DNA from: Sphingomonadaceae bacterium | GTDB lineage: Bacteria > Pseudomonadota > Alphaproteobacteria > Sphingomonadales > Sphingomonadaceae | Direction of reading: 5' to 3' | DNA length: 64,000 bases | Assembly (NCBI GenBank): GCA_029268145.1 | Contig: JAJUHA010000008.1 | Coordinates: 1-64,000 of the forward strand | Shown: in pieces, positions 44,626 to 53,571 of the stretch | Numbering within the stretch: position 1 is the stretch's first letter | How the letters are laid out: the number at the start of each line of letters is the position of its first letter | The notes under the pieces: generated by a model | Database searches by the model: none | Told to the model about the DNA's origin: nothing | The model's input: only the letters and a program-made list of their open reading frames with translations | Program-made: the position numbers and the translations under genes

Positions 44626-44643
44626 CGACAGGAAAGCGTTTTC

Positions 44644-45963
44644 GTGACCAGTTTCGACGCGCTCGGCCTCGCCGAGCCGCTCCGCCTTGCCCTTGGCAAG
44701 GCCGGCTATCTGCAGCCCACCCCCATCCAGCGCCAGGCGATTCCGCCTGCCATGGCGGGGCGCGATCTCCTCGGCATCGCCCAGACCGGCACCGGGAAGA
44801 CCGCGGCCTTCGCGCTGCCCATCCTCGACCGCCTCGCCCGCGAGCCCGCGCACCGGCGCAAGCTCTCGACCCGCGTGCTCGTGCTCTCGCCCACCCGCGA
44901 GCTGGCGAGCCAGATCGCCGACAGCTTCCGCACGCTCGGCGCGGGCCTGAAGCTCCGCATCGAGACCGTCTTCGGCGGGGTTCCCATCGCCCGCCAGATC
45001 CGGATGACGGAGTCCGGGCTCGACATCCTCGTCGCCACGCCCGGCCGCCTCCTCGACCTCGTCGACCGCGGCGCGCTCCTTCTCGACCATGTCCAGATCC
45101 TCGTCCTCGACGAGGCCGACCAGATGCTCGATCTCGGCTTCATCCATGCCCTGCGGAAGCTCCACGGGCTGCTGCCGCGGCGGCGCCAGTCGCTGTTCTT
45201 CTCGGCGACCATGCCGCCGGCAATCCGCGAGCTGGCCGGGCGCTTCCTGCACGATCCGGTCGAAGTCGCGGTCGCGCCCGCCGCCACCACCGCCGAGCGG
45301 GTGGCACAGCGGGTCATCTTCGTGAATCAGGCCGAGAAGCAGGCGCTCCTCACGCTCACCCTGCGCGACCCGGTCCATGCGAGGACGCTGGTCTTCACCC
45401 GCACCAAGCATGGCGCCGACCGCGTCGTCCGGCATCTCGAGGGCGCGGGAATCCGTGCTGCGGCGATCCACGGCAACAAGTCCCAGCCGCAGCGCGAGCG
45501 GGCGCTCGAGGCCTTCCGCAGGGGCGAGCTTCAGGCGCTCATCGCCACCGACATCGCCGCGCGCGGGATCGACATCGACGACGTCTCGCATGTCATCAAC
45601 TTCGAGCTGCCGAACGTGCCCGAGCAATATGTCCACCGGATCGGGCGCACCGCGCGCGCCGGCCGCGCCGGCGATGCGCTGAGCTTCTGCGCACCCGACG
45701 AGCGGGCCTATCTGAAGGACATCGAGAAGCTGACCCGGCAGACGATCACGGCAGCGCCGCTGCCACCCGATTTCGTGGCACAGGCCGCCCGGCTGCCGAA
45801 ACCGGTGCACGAGCGCCCGGCGGCGCGGACCGGTGAGCAGCGGCCGGCCCGGCCGGCTCCGTCTGGCGAGGCACGCGGCGGCGGGGTCGCCGCGCGGCCG
45901 CGGCGCTTCGGCACGGGGCGGCGCCGGGGCGGGCGCGGAGGCCCGCGCGCCTCTGCCGCCTAG
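44644..45963 (+). CDS. DEAD-box ATP-dependent RNA helicase (RhlE-like)
   Basis: A 439-aa helicase that unwinds RNA, usually in ribosome assembly, decay or cold adaptation. Q motif region FDALGLAEPLRLALGKAGYL and PTPIQRQAIPPAMAG; motif I AQTGTGKTAAFALP; motif II VLDEADQMLDLGF; motif III FFSATMP; motif IV VFTRTKHGADRV; motif V TDIAARGIDIDDVSHVINF; motif VI HRIGRTARAG. The last ~60 residues are basic and Arg/Gly/Pro-rich, a likely RNA-binding tail. The start is GTG with AGGAAAG seven bases upstream. Its stop TAG shares CTAG with the stop of the convergent kinase gene. Confidence 0.95.
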   Translation: MTSFDALGLAEPLRLALGKAGYLQPTPIQRQAIPPAMAGRDLLGIAQTGTGKTAAFALPILDRLAREPAHRRKLSTRVLVLSPTRELASQIADSFRTLGAGLKLRIETVFGGVPIARQIRMTESGLDILVATPGRLLDLVDRGALLLDHVQILVLDEADQMLDLGFIHALRKLHGLLPRRRQSLFFSATMPPAIRELAGRFLHDPVEVAVAPAATTAERVAQRVIFVNQAEKQALLTLTLRDPVHARTLVFTRTKHGADRVVRHLEGAGIRAAAIHGNKSQPQRERALEAFRRGELQALIATDIAARGIDIDDVSHVINFELPNVPEQYVHRIGRTARAGRAGDALSFCAPDERAYLKDIEKLTRQTITAAPLPPDFVAQAARLPKPVHERPAARTGEQRPARPAPSGEARGGGVAARPRRFGTGRRRGGRGGPRASAA

Positions 45964-46970
45964 GCCCCGGCGGGGAGCGCGTCGGCGCCGAGGACGGCGG
46001 CAACCCGCGCCTTCAGATCCGACTCCGGCCGTGCGCCGTAATGCTCGATCACTTCGGCGGCCGCGATCGTGCCCATGGTGGCGCATTCGGCAAGCGGCCG
46101 TCCGCGCGTGTAGCCGACCAGGAAGCCGGCGGCGAACAGGTCGCCTGCGCCGGTCGTGTCGAGCACGCGGGCGACCTTCTGGGCCGGCACCGCGTGGCGC
46201 TCGTCGCCCTGCACCACCACGGCGCCCTTCTCGCTGCGGGTGACGACGGCAAGCCGCGCCGCGCGCGCCAGCTCGGCGATCGCGACATCGGCATCGTCGG
46301 TCCGGAACAGCGCCTTCGCCTCATTCTCGTTGGCGAAGACGAGGTCGACCGGCCCGGCAATAAGGCGCAGGAAATCCTCGCGGTGGCCCTCCACGCAGAA
46401 CACGTCGGAAAGGGTCATCGCGACCGTCCGGCCGGCCGCCCGCGCGATCTCCATCGCCCGGGTGCAGGCGCGGATGGGGGCCGGCGGATCCCAGAGATAG
46501 CCCTCGAGATAGGTGACGCGCGCCGCCCGGACCCGCTCGGCATCGACGTCTTCGGCGTCCACCTCCTGGCAGCTGCCGAGATAGGTGTTCATGGTGCGCT
46601 GGCCATCGGCCGTCACCAGGATGAGGCACTGGCCGGTGGGCGGGCCGCCGACCGCGGGCGGCGTGCGATAGTCCACGCCGGCGGCGCGGATGTCGTGGGC
46701 GAAGACGGTGCCCAGCTGGTCGTCCGAGACCCGGCCGATGAAGGCGGCGCGGCCGCCGAGCGCGGCGATTCCGGCGCAGCTGTTGGCGGCCGAGCCGCCT
46801 GAGACTTCCCGGCCCGGCCCCATCTTGGCGTAGAGCGCCTGCGCTTCCTCGGCGGGGATGAGCCGCATCGAGCCCTTGGCGATGCCCTCACGTTCGAGGA
46901 ACGCCTCGTCCGCCTGGGCGATCACGTCGACGATCGCATTGCCGACGGCGAGCACGTCGAAGTCCGGCAT
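45960..46970 (-). CDS. PfkB-family kinase (adenosine-kinase-like)
   Basis: A 336-aa ribokinase-fold sugar/nucleoside kinase. MPDFDVLAVGNAIVDVIAQA and GGSAANSCAGIAALGGRAAF carry the first PfkB signature; VLDTTGAGDLFAAGFLVGY is the second, with the catalytic Asp in GAGD. ANENEAKALF is the conserved NE motif. This subgroup is widely annotated as adenosine kinase in alphaproteobacteria; the substrate is not proven. The stop codon is shared as CTAG with the helicase gene on the other strand. Confidence 0.9.
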   Translation of the reverse strand: MPDFDVLAVGNAIVDVIAQADEAFLEREGIAKGSMRLIPAEEAQALYAKMGPGREVSGGSAANSCAGIAALGGRAAFIGRVSDDQLGTVFAHDIRAAGVDYRTPPAVGGPPTGQCLILVTADGQRTMNTYLGSCQEVDAEDVDAERVRAARVTYLEGYLWDPPAPIRACTRAMEIARAAGRTVAMTLSDVFCVEGHREDFLRLIAGPVDLVFANENEAKALFRTDDADVAIAELARAARLAVVTRSEKGAVVVQGDERHAVPAQKVARVLDTTGAGDLFAAGFLVGYTRGRPLAECATMGTIAAAEVIEHYGARPESDLKARVAAVLGADALPAGA

Positions 46971-47036
46971 CCTGTCCCCTTTCTGGCGCTTGCCGGGCGC
47001 TAGCATCGGCCCCCGGGGCTGGCTAGTCTCCCGCAC

Positions 47037-47405
47037 ATGCACCCGCTTCGCCGCCCTCCCCGTCCCGCGCTGCTCGCGCTTGCCCTGCTCGGCGGCTGTG
47101 CCTCGACCGAGGTTGCCGCGCCGGCGCCGGCGCCGCCGCCGCCCGATCCCGGCCTCGCCGCGATCCTCGGCCGCGGGCCCGATGTGGCGATCGCGATCGT
47201 CGGCCCCAGCCGGCTCGACCGCCGCGAAGGCGAAGCGCGGCATCTCCAGTTCGGCAGCGCAGCCTGCATCCTCGACCTCTATTACTATCGGGCGGAGGCC
47301 GGGAACGCGCAGGTCGCCCGCCACGCCGACGCCCGCCGGCCGGACGGCAGCCCGATCCCCGCCGGGGACTGCCTCAGGCTGCTCAAGGCGGCGAAGGCGT
47401 CGTGA
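47037..47405 (+). CDS. Small lipoprotein of unknown function
   Basis: A 122-aa protein with a lipobox LALLGGCAS near residue 20, then a Pro/Ala-rich spacer and a compact domain containing ACILDLYYYR and GDCLRLLKAAKAS. The two mature cysteines could pair. The Cys after lipidation would tether it to a membrane. No family recognised. Its end overlaps the convergent queG end by 23 bp. Confidence 0.72.
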   Translation: MHPLRRPPRPALLALALLGGCASTEVAAPAPAPPPPDPGLAAILGRGPDVAIAIVGPSRLDRREGEARHLQFGSAACILDLYYYRAEAGNAQVARHADARRPDGSPIPAGDCLRLLKAAKAS

Positions 47406-48444
47406 GGCGCGCGGCGGCCCAGCGCGCCGCATCCGCGACCGCCGGGTCCGGGTCGTCGCGCAGCCGCTCGACGGCGGGAAGCAGCGCGGCCTCGCCGCTG
47501 TTCCCTGCCGCGTAGAGGCAGTTGCGGACGAACCGGTCGCGCCCCGTGCGCCGCACCGGGGTTCCGGCGAAGCGGGCGCGAAAGCCGGCCTCGTCGAGCG
47601 CGAGCAGCCCGGCGAGCGCAGGCGCGATGCTGCCTTCGCGGGGGCCAAGCGCCGGGTCGGCGGGGGCGTGGGCGAACCGGTTCCAGGGGCAGACGGCGAG
47701 GCAGTCGTCGCAGCCGTGGATGCGGTTGCCGAGGAGCGGCCGGAGCGCCTCCTCGACCGGGCCACGATGCTCGACCGTGAGGTAGGAGATGCAGCGGCGC
47801 GCGTCGACAAGGTAGGGCGCGACGATCGCGCCGGTCGGGCAGGCCGCGATGCAGCGGGTGCAGCGGCCGCAGGCGCCGACCGCACCATCCTCCCCGCCGG
47901 GCGCAAGGTCGAGGCTGGTCAGGATGGTGGCAAGGAACAGCCAGCTGCCATGGCAGCGCGAGACGAGGTTGGAATGCTTGCCCTGCCAGCCGATGCCGGC
48001 CGCTTCGGCGAGCGGCTTCTCCATGAGCGGCGCGGTGTCGACGAAGACCCGGGCGTCGCCGCTGCCCGCCTCTCCGAGCAGCCAGCGCGCCAGCCGCCGG
48101 AGGCGCGGCTTGATGACCTCGTGATAGTCGCGGCCCAGCGCATAGACCGAGATGGTGCCGCAATCGGGCCGCTCGGCATTGCGGAACGGATCGACCGGAG
48201 GCGTGTAGGGAAAGCCCAGCACCACGGCCGTCCGCGCCTCGGGCCACATGGCGCGCGGCTGCTCGCGCCTGGGCCCCTCCATCCAGGCCATGCCGCCGTG
48301 CATGCCGGCGGCAAGCCAGTCCCGCAGCCGGCGGACGGCCTCTGGCGCCATCTCCGCCGGCGCGATCCCGACCGCGACGAACCCCAGCGACCGCGCCTCG
48401 GCGCGCAGGCGCGCCTCGAGAGGCTCAGAAGTCGGGGTCGTCAT
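47383..48444 (-). CDS. queG: Epoxyqueuosine reductase QueG
   Basis: A 353-aa cobalamin- and Fe-S-dependent enzyme for the last step of queuosine synthesis in tRNA. The two ferredoxin-type 4Fe-4S sites are ACGRCTRCIAACPTGAIVAP and GCDDCLAVCPWNRFA. AGMHGGMAWMEGPRREQPRA and IGWQGKHSNLVSRCHGSWLF are diagnostic. A C-terminal HEAT-like segment (FVRNCLYAAGNSGEAALLPA, RLRDDPDPAVADAARWA) is present, as in the long form. Its start overlaps the GST gene end by 20 bp. Confidence 0.95.
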   Translation of the reverse strand: MTTPTSEPLEARLRAEARSLGFVAVGIAPAEMAPEAVRRLRDWLAAGMHGGMAWMEGPRREQPRAMWPEARTAVVLGFPYTPPVDPFRNAERPDCGTISVYALGRDYHEVIKPRLRRLARWLLGEAGSGDARVFVDTAPLMEKPLAEAAGIGWQGKHSNLVSRCHGSWLFLATILTSLDLAPGGEDGAVGACGRCTRCIAACPTGAIVAPYLVDARRCISYLTVEHRGPVEEALRPLLGNRIHGCDDCLAVCPWNRFAHAPADPALGPREGSIAPALAGLLALDEAGFRARFAGTPVRRTGRDRFVRNCLYAAGNSGEAALLPAVERLRDDPDPAVADAARWAAARLTTPSPP

Positions 48445-49090
48445 AGTGCGCCGGCGGACGGATGCCTTCCATCCGCTCGCCGAGGATGACGCGCATGGCC
48501 GGGCGCGACTTGAGCGCCTGATACCATTGCTTCACCTGGGAATGGCCGGCCCAGTCGACTCCGGCCAGATAGTCGGCAACCGAGATCTGCGCGGCGGCAT
48601 GGATGTCCGCCAGACCGAAGGTGGGCCCGGCGAGCCAGCGGCTCTCCATGAGGAGCGATTCGGCATATTGCAGGTGCGCCTCGCAGGCCCGCGCTGCCTC
48701 GCGGATGACGCGCCCGTCGGGCATTTCGCGCACCACCACGCGCTTCCACATCCGCTCTCGCATCAGCGGCGCCGTCACTTCGGCGAAGAACTTCTCCCGG
48801 AACCAGGCGGAAAGCCGCCGGGCCTCGGCCCGCTCGGCGGCACCCGCCCCCAGGAGCGGCGCCTTCTCCACCGTCTCGTCGAAATATTCGAGGATGGTCG
48901 AGGAGTCCGCAAGCACCAGGCTGCCATTCTCGAGCACCGGGGTCTGGGCTGCGGGATTGAGGCGGGTCAGCGTCTCGCCGCGCTCCCAGGGGAAGCAGTC
49001 GACCAGCTCGAACACCACGCCCTTCTCGAGGAGGCCGAACCTGACCGCGCGGGAGAAGGGACACAGGGTGAACTGGTGGAGCCGCCACAT
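48425..49090 (-). CDS. Glutathione S-transferase family protein
   Basis: A 221-aa protein. The thioredoxin-like N-terminal domain starts MWRLHQFTLCPFSRAVRFGL with a Cys-Pro-Phe-Ser active-site-type motif, then NPAAQTPVLENGSLVLADSS (cis-Pro and the Ser that binds the glutathione gamma-Glu). The helical C-terminal domain follows, with SRWLAGPTFGLADIHAAAQI. Conjugation substrate unknown. The ATG at 49090 is preferred to 49120 because the fold begins there. Confidence 0.88.
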   Translation of the reverse strand: MWRLHQFTLCPFSRAVRFGLLEKGVVFELVDCFPWERGETLTRLNPAAQTPVLENGSLVLADSSTILEYFDETVEKAPLLGAGAAERAEARRLSAWFREKFFAEVTAPLMRERMWKRVVVREMPDGRVIREAARACEAHLQYAESLLMESRWLAGPTFGLADIHAAAQISVADYLAGVDWAGHSQVKQWYQALKSRPAMRVILGERMEGIRPPAHYDDPDF

Positions 49091-49188
49091 CGTGCCGCAC
49101 CCATAGCGCGGCTGAGGCAAACTGGAAGCTTGGCCCGCCGGAAGGGCGCTGCTAGCGGAGGTTCAGGGGACAACGGGAGTTTGGCACC

Positions 49189-50385
49189 ATGGATCTCGCC
49201 TTTTCGCCCGAGGAGCGCGCCTTCCGCGACGAGGTGCGCAGCTTCATCGCCGACAACTATCCGCCCGAGCTGCGCGGCAAGCAGGACGAGGGCGAGGAGC
49301 TCGGCAAGGAGGACATGCTCTCCTGGCACCGGGTGCTGGCGCGGAAGGGCTGGGTGGCGCCGGCCTGGCCGAAGGAATATGGCGGGCCGGGATGGAACGC
49401 GACCCAGCGCTACATCTTCTCGGAAGAGCTGGCGCGCGCCGACACCATTCCTGTCTTGCCCTTCGGCATCAACATGGTCGGCCCGGTCATCTACACCTTC
49501 GGCACGCCCGAGCAGAAGGCGCGCTTCCTGCCGCGCATCCTCTCGGGCGACGACTGGTGGTGCCAGGGCTATTCCGAGCCGGGCGCCGGCTCCGACCTCG
49601 CCTCCCTGCGCACCCGCGCCGAGCGGCAGGGTGACCATTACATCGTGAACGGGCAGAAGACCTGGACCACGCTTGCCCAGCACGCCGACTGGGGCTTCTT
49701 CCTGGTGCGGACCGACCCTGCCGCCAAGCCGCAGGAGGGCATCTCCTTCCTCCTCATCGACATGAAGACGCCCGGGGTCACGGTGAGGCCCATCATCACG
49801 CTCGGCGGCGAGCATGAAGTGAACGAGGTGTGGCTCGAGAATGTGAAGGTGCCGGTCGAGAACCGCGTGTTCGAGGAGAACAAGGGCTGGACCTGCGCCA
49901 AGTTCCTGCTCGCCCACGAGCGCACCGGGATCGCCGGCGTGGCCCGCTCCAAGCGCGGGATCGAGCGGCTGAAGGCGATTGCCCGGGTCGAGGTGGACGA
50001 TGACGGCCAGCCGCTCCTCATGAACCCCTTCTTCCGGCGCAAGGTGGCCGATCTCGAGTGCGACCTGACCGCGCTCGAGTTCACCGAGCTCAGGACGCTC
50101 GCCGGCGAGGCGGCCGGCAGGGGGCCCGGGCCGGAGAGCTCGCTCCTCAAGGTCAAGGGCACCGAGATCCAGCAGCGGATCACCGAGCTGGTGCTGGAAG
50201 CGGTGGGCCACTATGGCGCGCCCTATTTCCGCGCCTTCCCGGAGGGTTCGAACGAGTATCCGATCGGCCCGGCCCACGCCCACCGCGCGGCACCCACCTA
50301 CTTCAACATGCGCAAGACCTCGATCTACGGCGGCTCCAACGAGATCCAGCGCAACATCATCGCGAAGATGGTGCTCGGGCTCTGA
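49189..50385 (+). CDS. Acyl-CoA dehydrogenase, likely catalytic subunit of a pair
   Basis: A 398-aa flavoenzyme starting MDLAFSPEERAFRDEVRSFI. Motifs WWCQGYSEPGAGSDLASLRT (FAD loop), YIVNGQKTWTTLAQHADWGF, LGGEHEVNEVWLENVKVP and the end MRKTSIYGGSNEIQRNIIAK with the FAD/NEIQ signature. The type resembles subunits encoded in pairs, as in mycobacterial ChsE-like or caiA-type systems. The next gene, 23 bp downstream, encodes a second, divergent dehydrogenase. Confidence 0.93.
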   Translation: MDLAFSPEERAFRDEVRSFIADNYPPELRGKQDEGEELGKEDMLSWHRVLARKGWVAPAWPKEYGGPGWNATQRYIFSEELARADTIPVLPFGINMVGPVIYTFGTPEQKARFLPRILSGDDWWCQGYSEPGAGSDLASLRTRAERQGDHYIVNGQKTWTTLAQHADWGFFLVRTDPAAKPQEGISFLLIDMKTPGVTVRPIITLGGEHEVNEVWLENVKVPVENRVFEENKGWTCAKFLLAHERTGIAGVARSKRGIERLKAIARVEVDDDGQPLLMNPFFRRKVADLECDLTALEFTELRTLAGEAAGRGPGPESSLLKVKGTEIQQRITELVLEAVGHYGAPYFRAFPEGSNEYPIGPAHAHRAAPTYFNMRKTSIYGGSNEIQRNIIAKMVLGL

Positions 50386-50408
50386 ACCCGGGCGCAAGGG
50401 GAGGACGG

Positions 50409-51554
50409 ATGGACTTCAGCTTCACCGAGACGCAGGGGATGCTGCGCGACAGCCTCGCGCGCTATCTGCGCGAACGCTACGACTTCGACACCCGGCAGAA
50501 GATGCTCGCCCTCGAGGGCGGGCGCGACCCGGCGGTGTGGAAGGCGCTGGCCGAGGAGCTCGGCATCCTCGGCGCCGGCTTTCCCGAGGCGCATGGCGGG
50601 CTGGGCGGCGGCCCGGTCGAGCACATGGTCATCATGGAGGAGCTGGGCCGGGCGATCGCGGTCGAGCCCTATCTCGACACCTGCATCGTCGGCGGCGGCG
50701 CGCTGCTGGCCGCCGGCGGCGACCATGCGGAGACGCTCATCCCGGCCATCATCGCCGGCGAGGTCATCATCGGCTTCGCCTGGGCCGAGGCGAGGAGCCG
50801 CTACAACCCGGCGCGGATCGCAACGCGTGCCAGCGCCGATGGCTCCGGCTGGACGCTCGACGGCGACAAGGCGGTGGTGATCGCCGGCCCCTATGCCACC
50901 CACTATCTCGTGACCGCCCGGACCGCGGGCAATCCGGGCGATCGGGACGGCGTGTCGCTCTTCCTTGTCGGGGCGGGAACGGCGGGCATCAGCCGGCGGG
51001 ACTATCCGACGGTCGATGGCTGGATGGCCTCGGAGCTCCATTTCGAGCGGGCCAACGTGGGGCCGCACGCCCTGCTGGGCCGCGAGGGCAAGGCGCTGCC
51101 CCTCGTCGAGGAACTCATCGACCGCGCGACGGCGGCCACCTGCGCCGAGGCGGCCGGCACGATGCGCCGGCTCCACGAGCTCACCCTCGACTATGCCAGG
51201 CAGCGGGTGCAGTTCGGCCAGCCCATCAGCCGCTTCCAGGTGATCCAGCACCGCCTCGTCGACATGCTGATGGAAGTCGAGCAGGCGGTCTCCATGACCT
51301 ATCAGGCGACGCTCCGGCTCGACCTTCCGGCAGCCGAGCGGGCCCGTGCGGTCAGCCAGGCCAAGGCGAAGATTGCCAAGGGCGCGCGCTTCCTCGGCCA
51401 GGCCGCGATCCAGACCCATGGCGGGATCGGGATCACCAACGAGCTGGCCGCCGGCCACTATTTCAAGCGCCTCACCATGCTCGAGAGCCGCTTCGGCGAC
51501 CAGGATCACCATCTCGCGCGCCTCGAGGCGCTGATGCTGGCCGAGGCGGCCTGA
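50409..51554 (+). CDS. Acyl-CoA dehydrogenase, likely non-catalytic partner subunit
   Basis: A 381-aa protein starting MDFSFTETQGMLRDSLARYL. LGGGPVEHMVIMEELGRAIA, IIGFAWAEARSRYNPARIAT and FGQPISRFQVIQHRLVDMLM show the ACAD fold. The end QTHGGIGITNELAAGHYFKR then MLESRFGDQDHHLARL lacks the GG(S/T)NEI loop and its Glu/Gln residues. Loss of this loop is typical of the partner in heteromeric alpha2beta2 dehydrogenases. The gene is 23 bp downstream of the first subunit. Confidence 0.9.
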   Translation: MDFSFTETQGMLRDSLARYLRERYDFDTRQKMLALEGGRDPAVWKALAEELGILGAGFPEAHGGLGGGPVEHMVIMEELGRAIAVEPYLDTCIVGGGALLAAGGDHAETLIPAIIAGEVIIGFAWAEARSRYNPARIATRASADGSGWTLDGDKAVVIAGPYATHYLVTARTAGNPGDRDGVSLFLVGAGTAGISRRDYPTVDGWMASELHFERANVGPHALLGREGKALPLVEELIDRATAATCAEAAGTMRRLHELTLDYARQRVQFGQPISRFQVIQHRLVDMLMEVEQAVSMTYQATLRLDLPAAERARAVSQAKAKIAKGARFLGQAAIQTHGGIGITNELAAGHYFKRLTMLESRFGDQDHHLARLEALMLAEAA

Positions 51555-51573
51555 CCGGGCGCGCAGCCTGGCC

Positions 51574-53571
51574 GTGATCCGGGCCTGGTGGCAGGGCTCG
51601 GGCCGGGAGCTGGCCGCGGCAGATCCAGATGCGGTCTGCGGCGCGCTCGCCAGCTGCTCGCCCTTCCCGGTCGAGCCGGCGCAGCTGGCAGCCTGGCACG
51701 CGACCGTCCGCCACCTGCAACCAGCGACAGCGGCGCTTCCCGACGCGACCGTCTTCCTCGAGTTCGCGATCCCGCGCATGGGCCGGCGGGCCGATGCCGT
51801 CATCGTGCATGCCGGCCACGTCTTCGTGGTCGAGATGAAGGTCGGCTCCCGGGATTTCCCGCGCCATGCCCGCACCCAGGTGGAGGGCTATGCGCTCGAC
51901 CTTGCCCATTTCCACGAGACGAGCCGGGCCGTTCCGCTGACGCCGGTGCTCGTCGCAACCGAAGCACCGGCGCAGGGCGTGCCGCTCCTCCCGGGCGCGA
52001 CCGGCTCGCCCCGGCCCGTCCTCTGCCTCGCGCCCGGGGACCTCCTGGCGGCCATTCGCCAGACGGTCGCAGCCAGCCCCGCCCCGCCGCTCGACCCCTT
52101 CGCCTGGGCGCAAGGGGCCTACCGCCCCACCCCTACCATCATCGAGGCGGCGCAGGCGCTGTTCGGGGGGCACCAGGTCGAGGAGATTGCCCGTGCCGGT
52201 GCCGACAACCTCGCCGAGGCGACCGACGCGATCCGCGCCATCGTCGCGGCGGACGCCGCAGGGCGAACAAAGTCTCTCGTGTTCCTGACCGGCGTGCCGG
52301 GCTCGGGCAAGACGCTGGCCGGGCTCAACCTCGCGACCACGCACATGGAGGCGGGCTCGGCCACTGCGGCCACCTATCTCTCTGGCAACGGACCGCTGGT
52401 TGCCGTGCTGCAGGAAGCGCTGCTGCGCGACGAGCGCCGCCGCAGCCGCGCCCGCGAGCCAGGGGAACGACCCCCCGACCCGACCGGCCGGCGCAAGGCC
52501 GACGCCTTCATCCAGAACCTCCACAAGTGGCGCGACCATCATGTCGCCGACCCTCGCCCCCCAGCCGAGCGCGTCGTCATCTTCGACGAGGCGCAGCGCG
52601 CCTGGACCGCAGAGGAGACCGCGAGGTTCATGGCCAAGCGCGGCCATCCTGACTGGACAGACAGCGAGCCGGCGTTCCTGCTCTCTGTCATGAACCGGCA
52701 CGACGGCGCGGCAACCGTCGTCTGCCTCGTCGGGGAGGGGCAGGAGATCAACCGCGGTGAGGCCGGCATCGGCGCCTGGGTCGAGGCGCTGGGAAAGCCC
52801 GCCTTCGCCCACTGGCATGTGCACGCCTCGCCGCACCTCATGGGCCTGGACGGCGGGCTTGACGAGACCCTCCGACGCTACCTCGCGCATCGGGCAGGTG
52901 GCGGGAACCCGCACCTCCACCTCACCGTCTCGATGCGCAGCTTCCGCGCCGCGCGTGTGTCTGCCTTCGTCGCTGCGCTTCTCGACGAGGATGCGGGAGC
53001 CGCCCGCGCGCTCCTGCCGCACCCCGAGACCTTCCCGATCCTCCGCACCCGTTCGCTTGCGGAGGCGCGGAACTGGCTGCGCAGGAAGCGGCGCGGCACC
53101 GAACGCGCGGGGATCGTGGCGTCCGCCAACGCGCTTCGCCTGAAGCCGGAGGGCCTGTTCGTGAAGGCCAAGGTCGATCCGCCCCACTGGTTCCTGAACG
53201 AGCCGCACGACATCCGCAGCTCCGACATGCTCGAGGATGCCGCGACCGCGTTCGACGTGCAGGGACTCGAGCTCGACTGGGTGTGCGTCGCCTGGGACCT
53301 CGACCTCAGCCGCGGCGAGACGGGCTGGGTCGCGCGTGGCTTCTCGGGCACCCGCTGGCAGCCTTCCGATCCGGCCGGCTTTCGCGATGCCCGCCGCGCG
53401 TACCGGCTCAACAGCTACCGCGTGCTGCTGACCCGCGCCCGGCAGGGGATGGTCATCTTCGTGCCGAGGGGCGACCTCGACGACGCGACGCGGCCGCCCG
53501 CGGCCCATGACGCGGTCGACGGCTGGCTCGCGCGCTGCGGCATCCCGCCACTCGGGGGCGGGCCCCTCTAG
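51574..53571 (+). CDS. Fusion of a PD-(D/E)XK-like nuclease domain to a DUF2075-type ATPase (putative defence protein)
   Basis: A 665-aa protein, start GTG. Residues ~55-110 have a PD-(D/E)XK layout: Glu63 in FLEFAIPRMG, Asp74 in RRADAVIVHA, Glu87-x-Lys89 in VFVVEMKVGS, then QVEGYAL. The DUF2075/SF1-like ATPase follows: Walker A at 240-247 (TGVPGSGKTLAGLN), Walker B at 334-341 (VVIFDEAQRAW), motif III-like VCLVGEGQEINRGEAG and the closing SYRVLLTRARQGMVIFVP. DUF2075 ATPases with nuclease partners are often discussed as phage-defence proteins; no partner gene or methylase is here. It follows the dehydrogenase pair by 19 bp and shares a CTAG stop with nnr. Confidence 0.82.
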   Translation: MIRAWWQGSGRELAAADPDAVCGALASCSPFPVEPAQLAAWHATVRHLQPATAALPDATVFLEFAIPRMGRRADAVIVHAGHVFVVEMKVGSRDFPRHARTQVEGYALDLAHFHETSRAVPLTPVLVATEAPAQGVPLLPGATGSPRPVLCLAPGDLLAAIRQTVAASPAPPLDPFAWAQGAYRPTPTIIEAAQALFGGHQVEEIARAGADNLAEATDAIRAIVAADAAGRTKSLVFLTGVPGSGKTLAGLNLATTHMEAGSATAATYLSGNGPLVAVLQEALLRDERRRSRAREPGERPPDPTGRRKADAFIQNLHKWRDHHVADPRPPAERVVIFDEAQRAWTAEETARFMAKRGHPDWTDSEPAFLLSVMNRHDGAATVVCLVGEGQEINRGEAGIGAWVEALGKPAFAHWHVHASPHLMGLDGGLDETLRRYLAHRAGGGNPHLHLTVSMRSFRAARVSAFVAALLDEDAGAARALLPHPETFPILRTRSLAEARNWLRRKRRGTERAGIVASANALRLKPEGLFVKAKVDPPHWFLNEPHDIRSSDMLEDAATAFDVQGLELDWVCVAWDLDLSRGETGWVARGFSGTRWQPSDPAGFRDARRAYRLNSYRVLLTRARQGMVIFVPRGDLDDATRPPAAHDAVDGWLARCGIPPLGGGPL

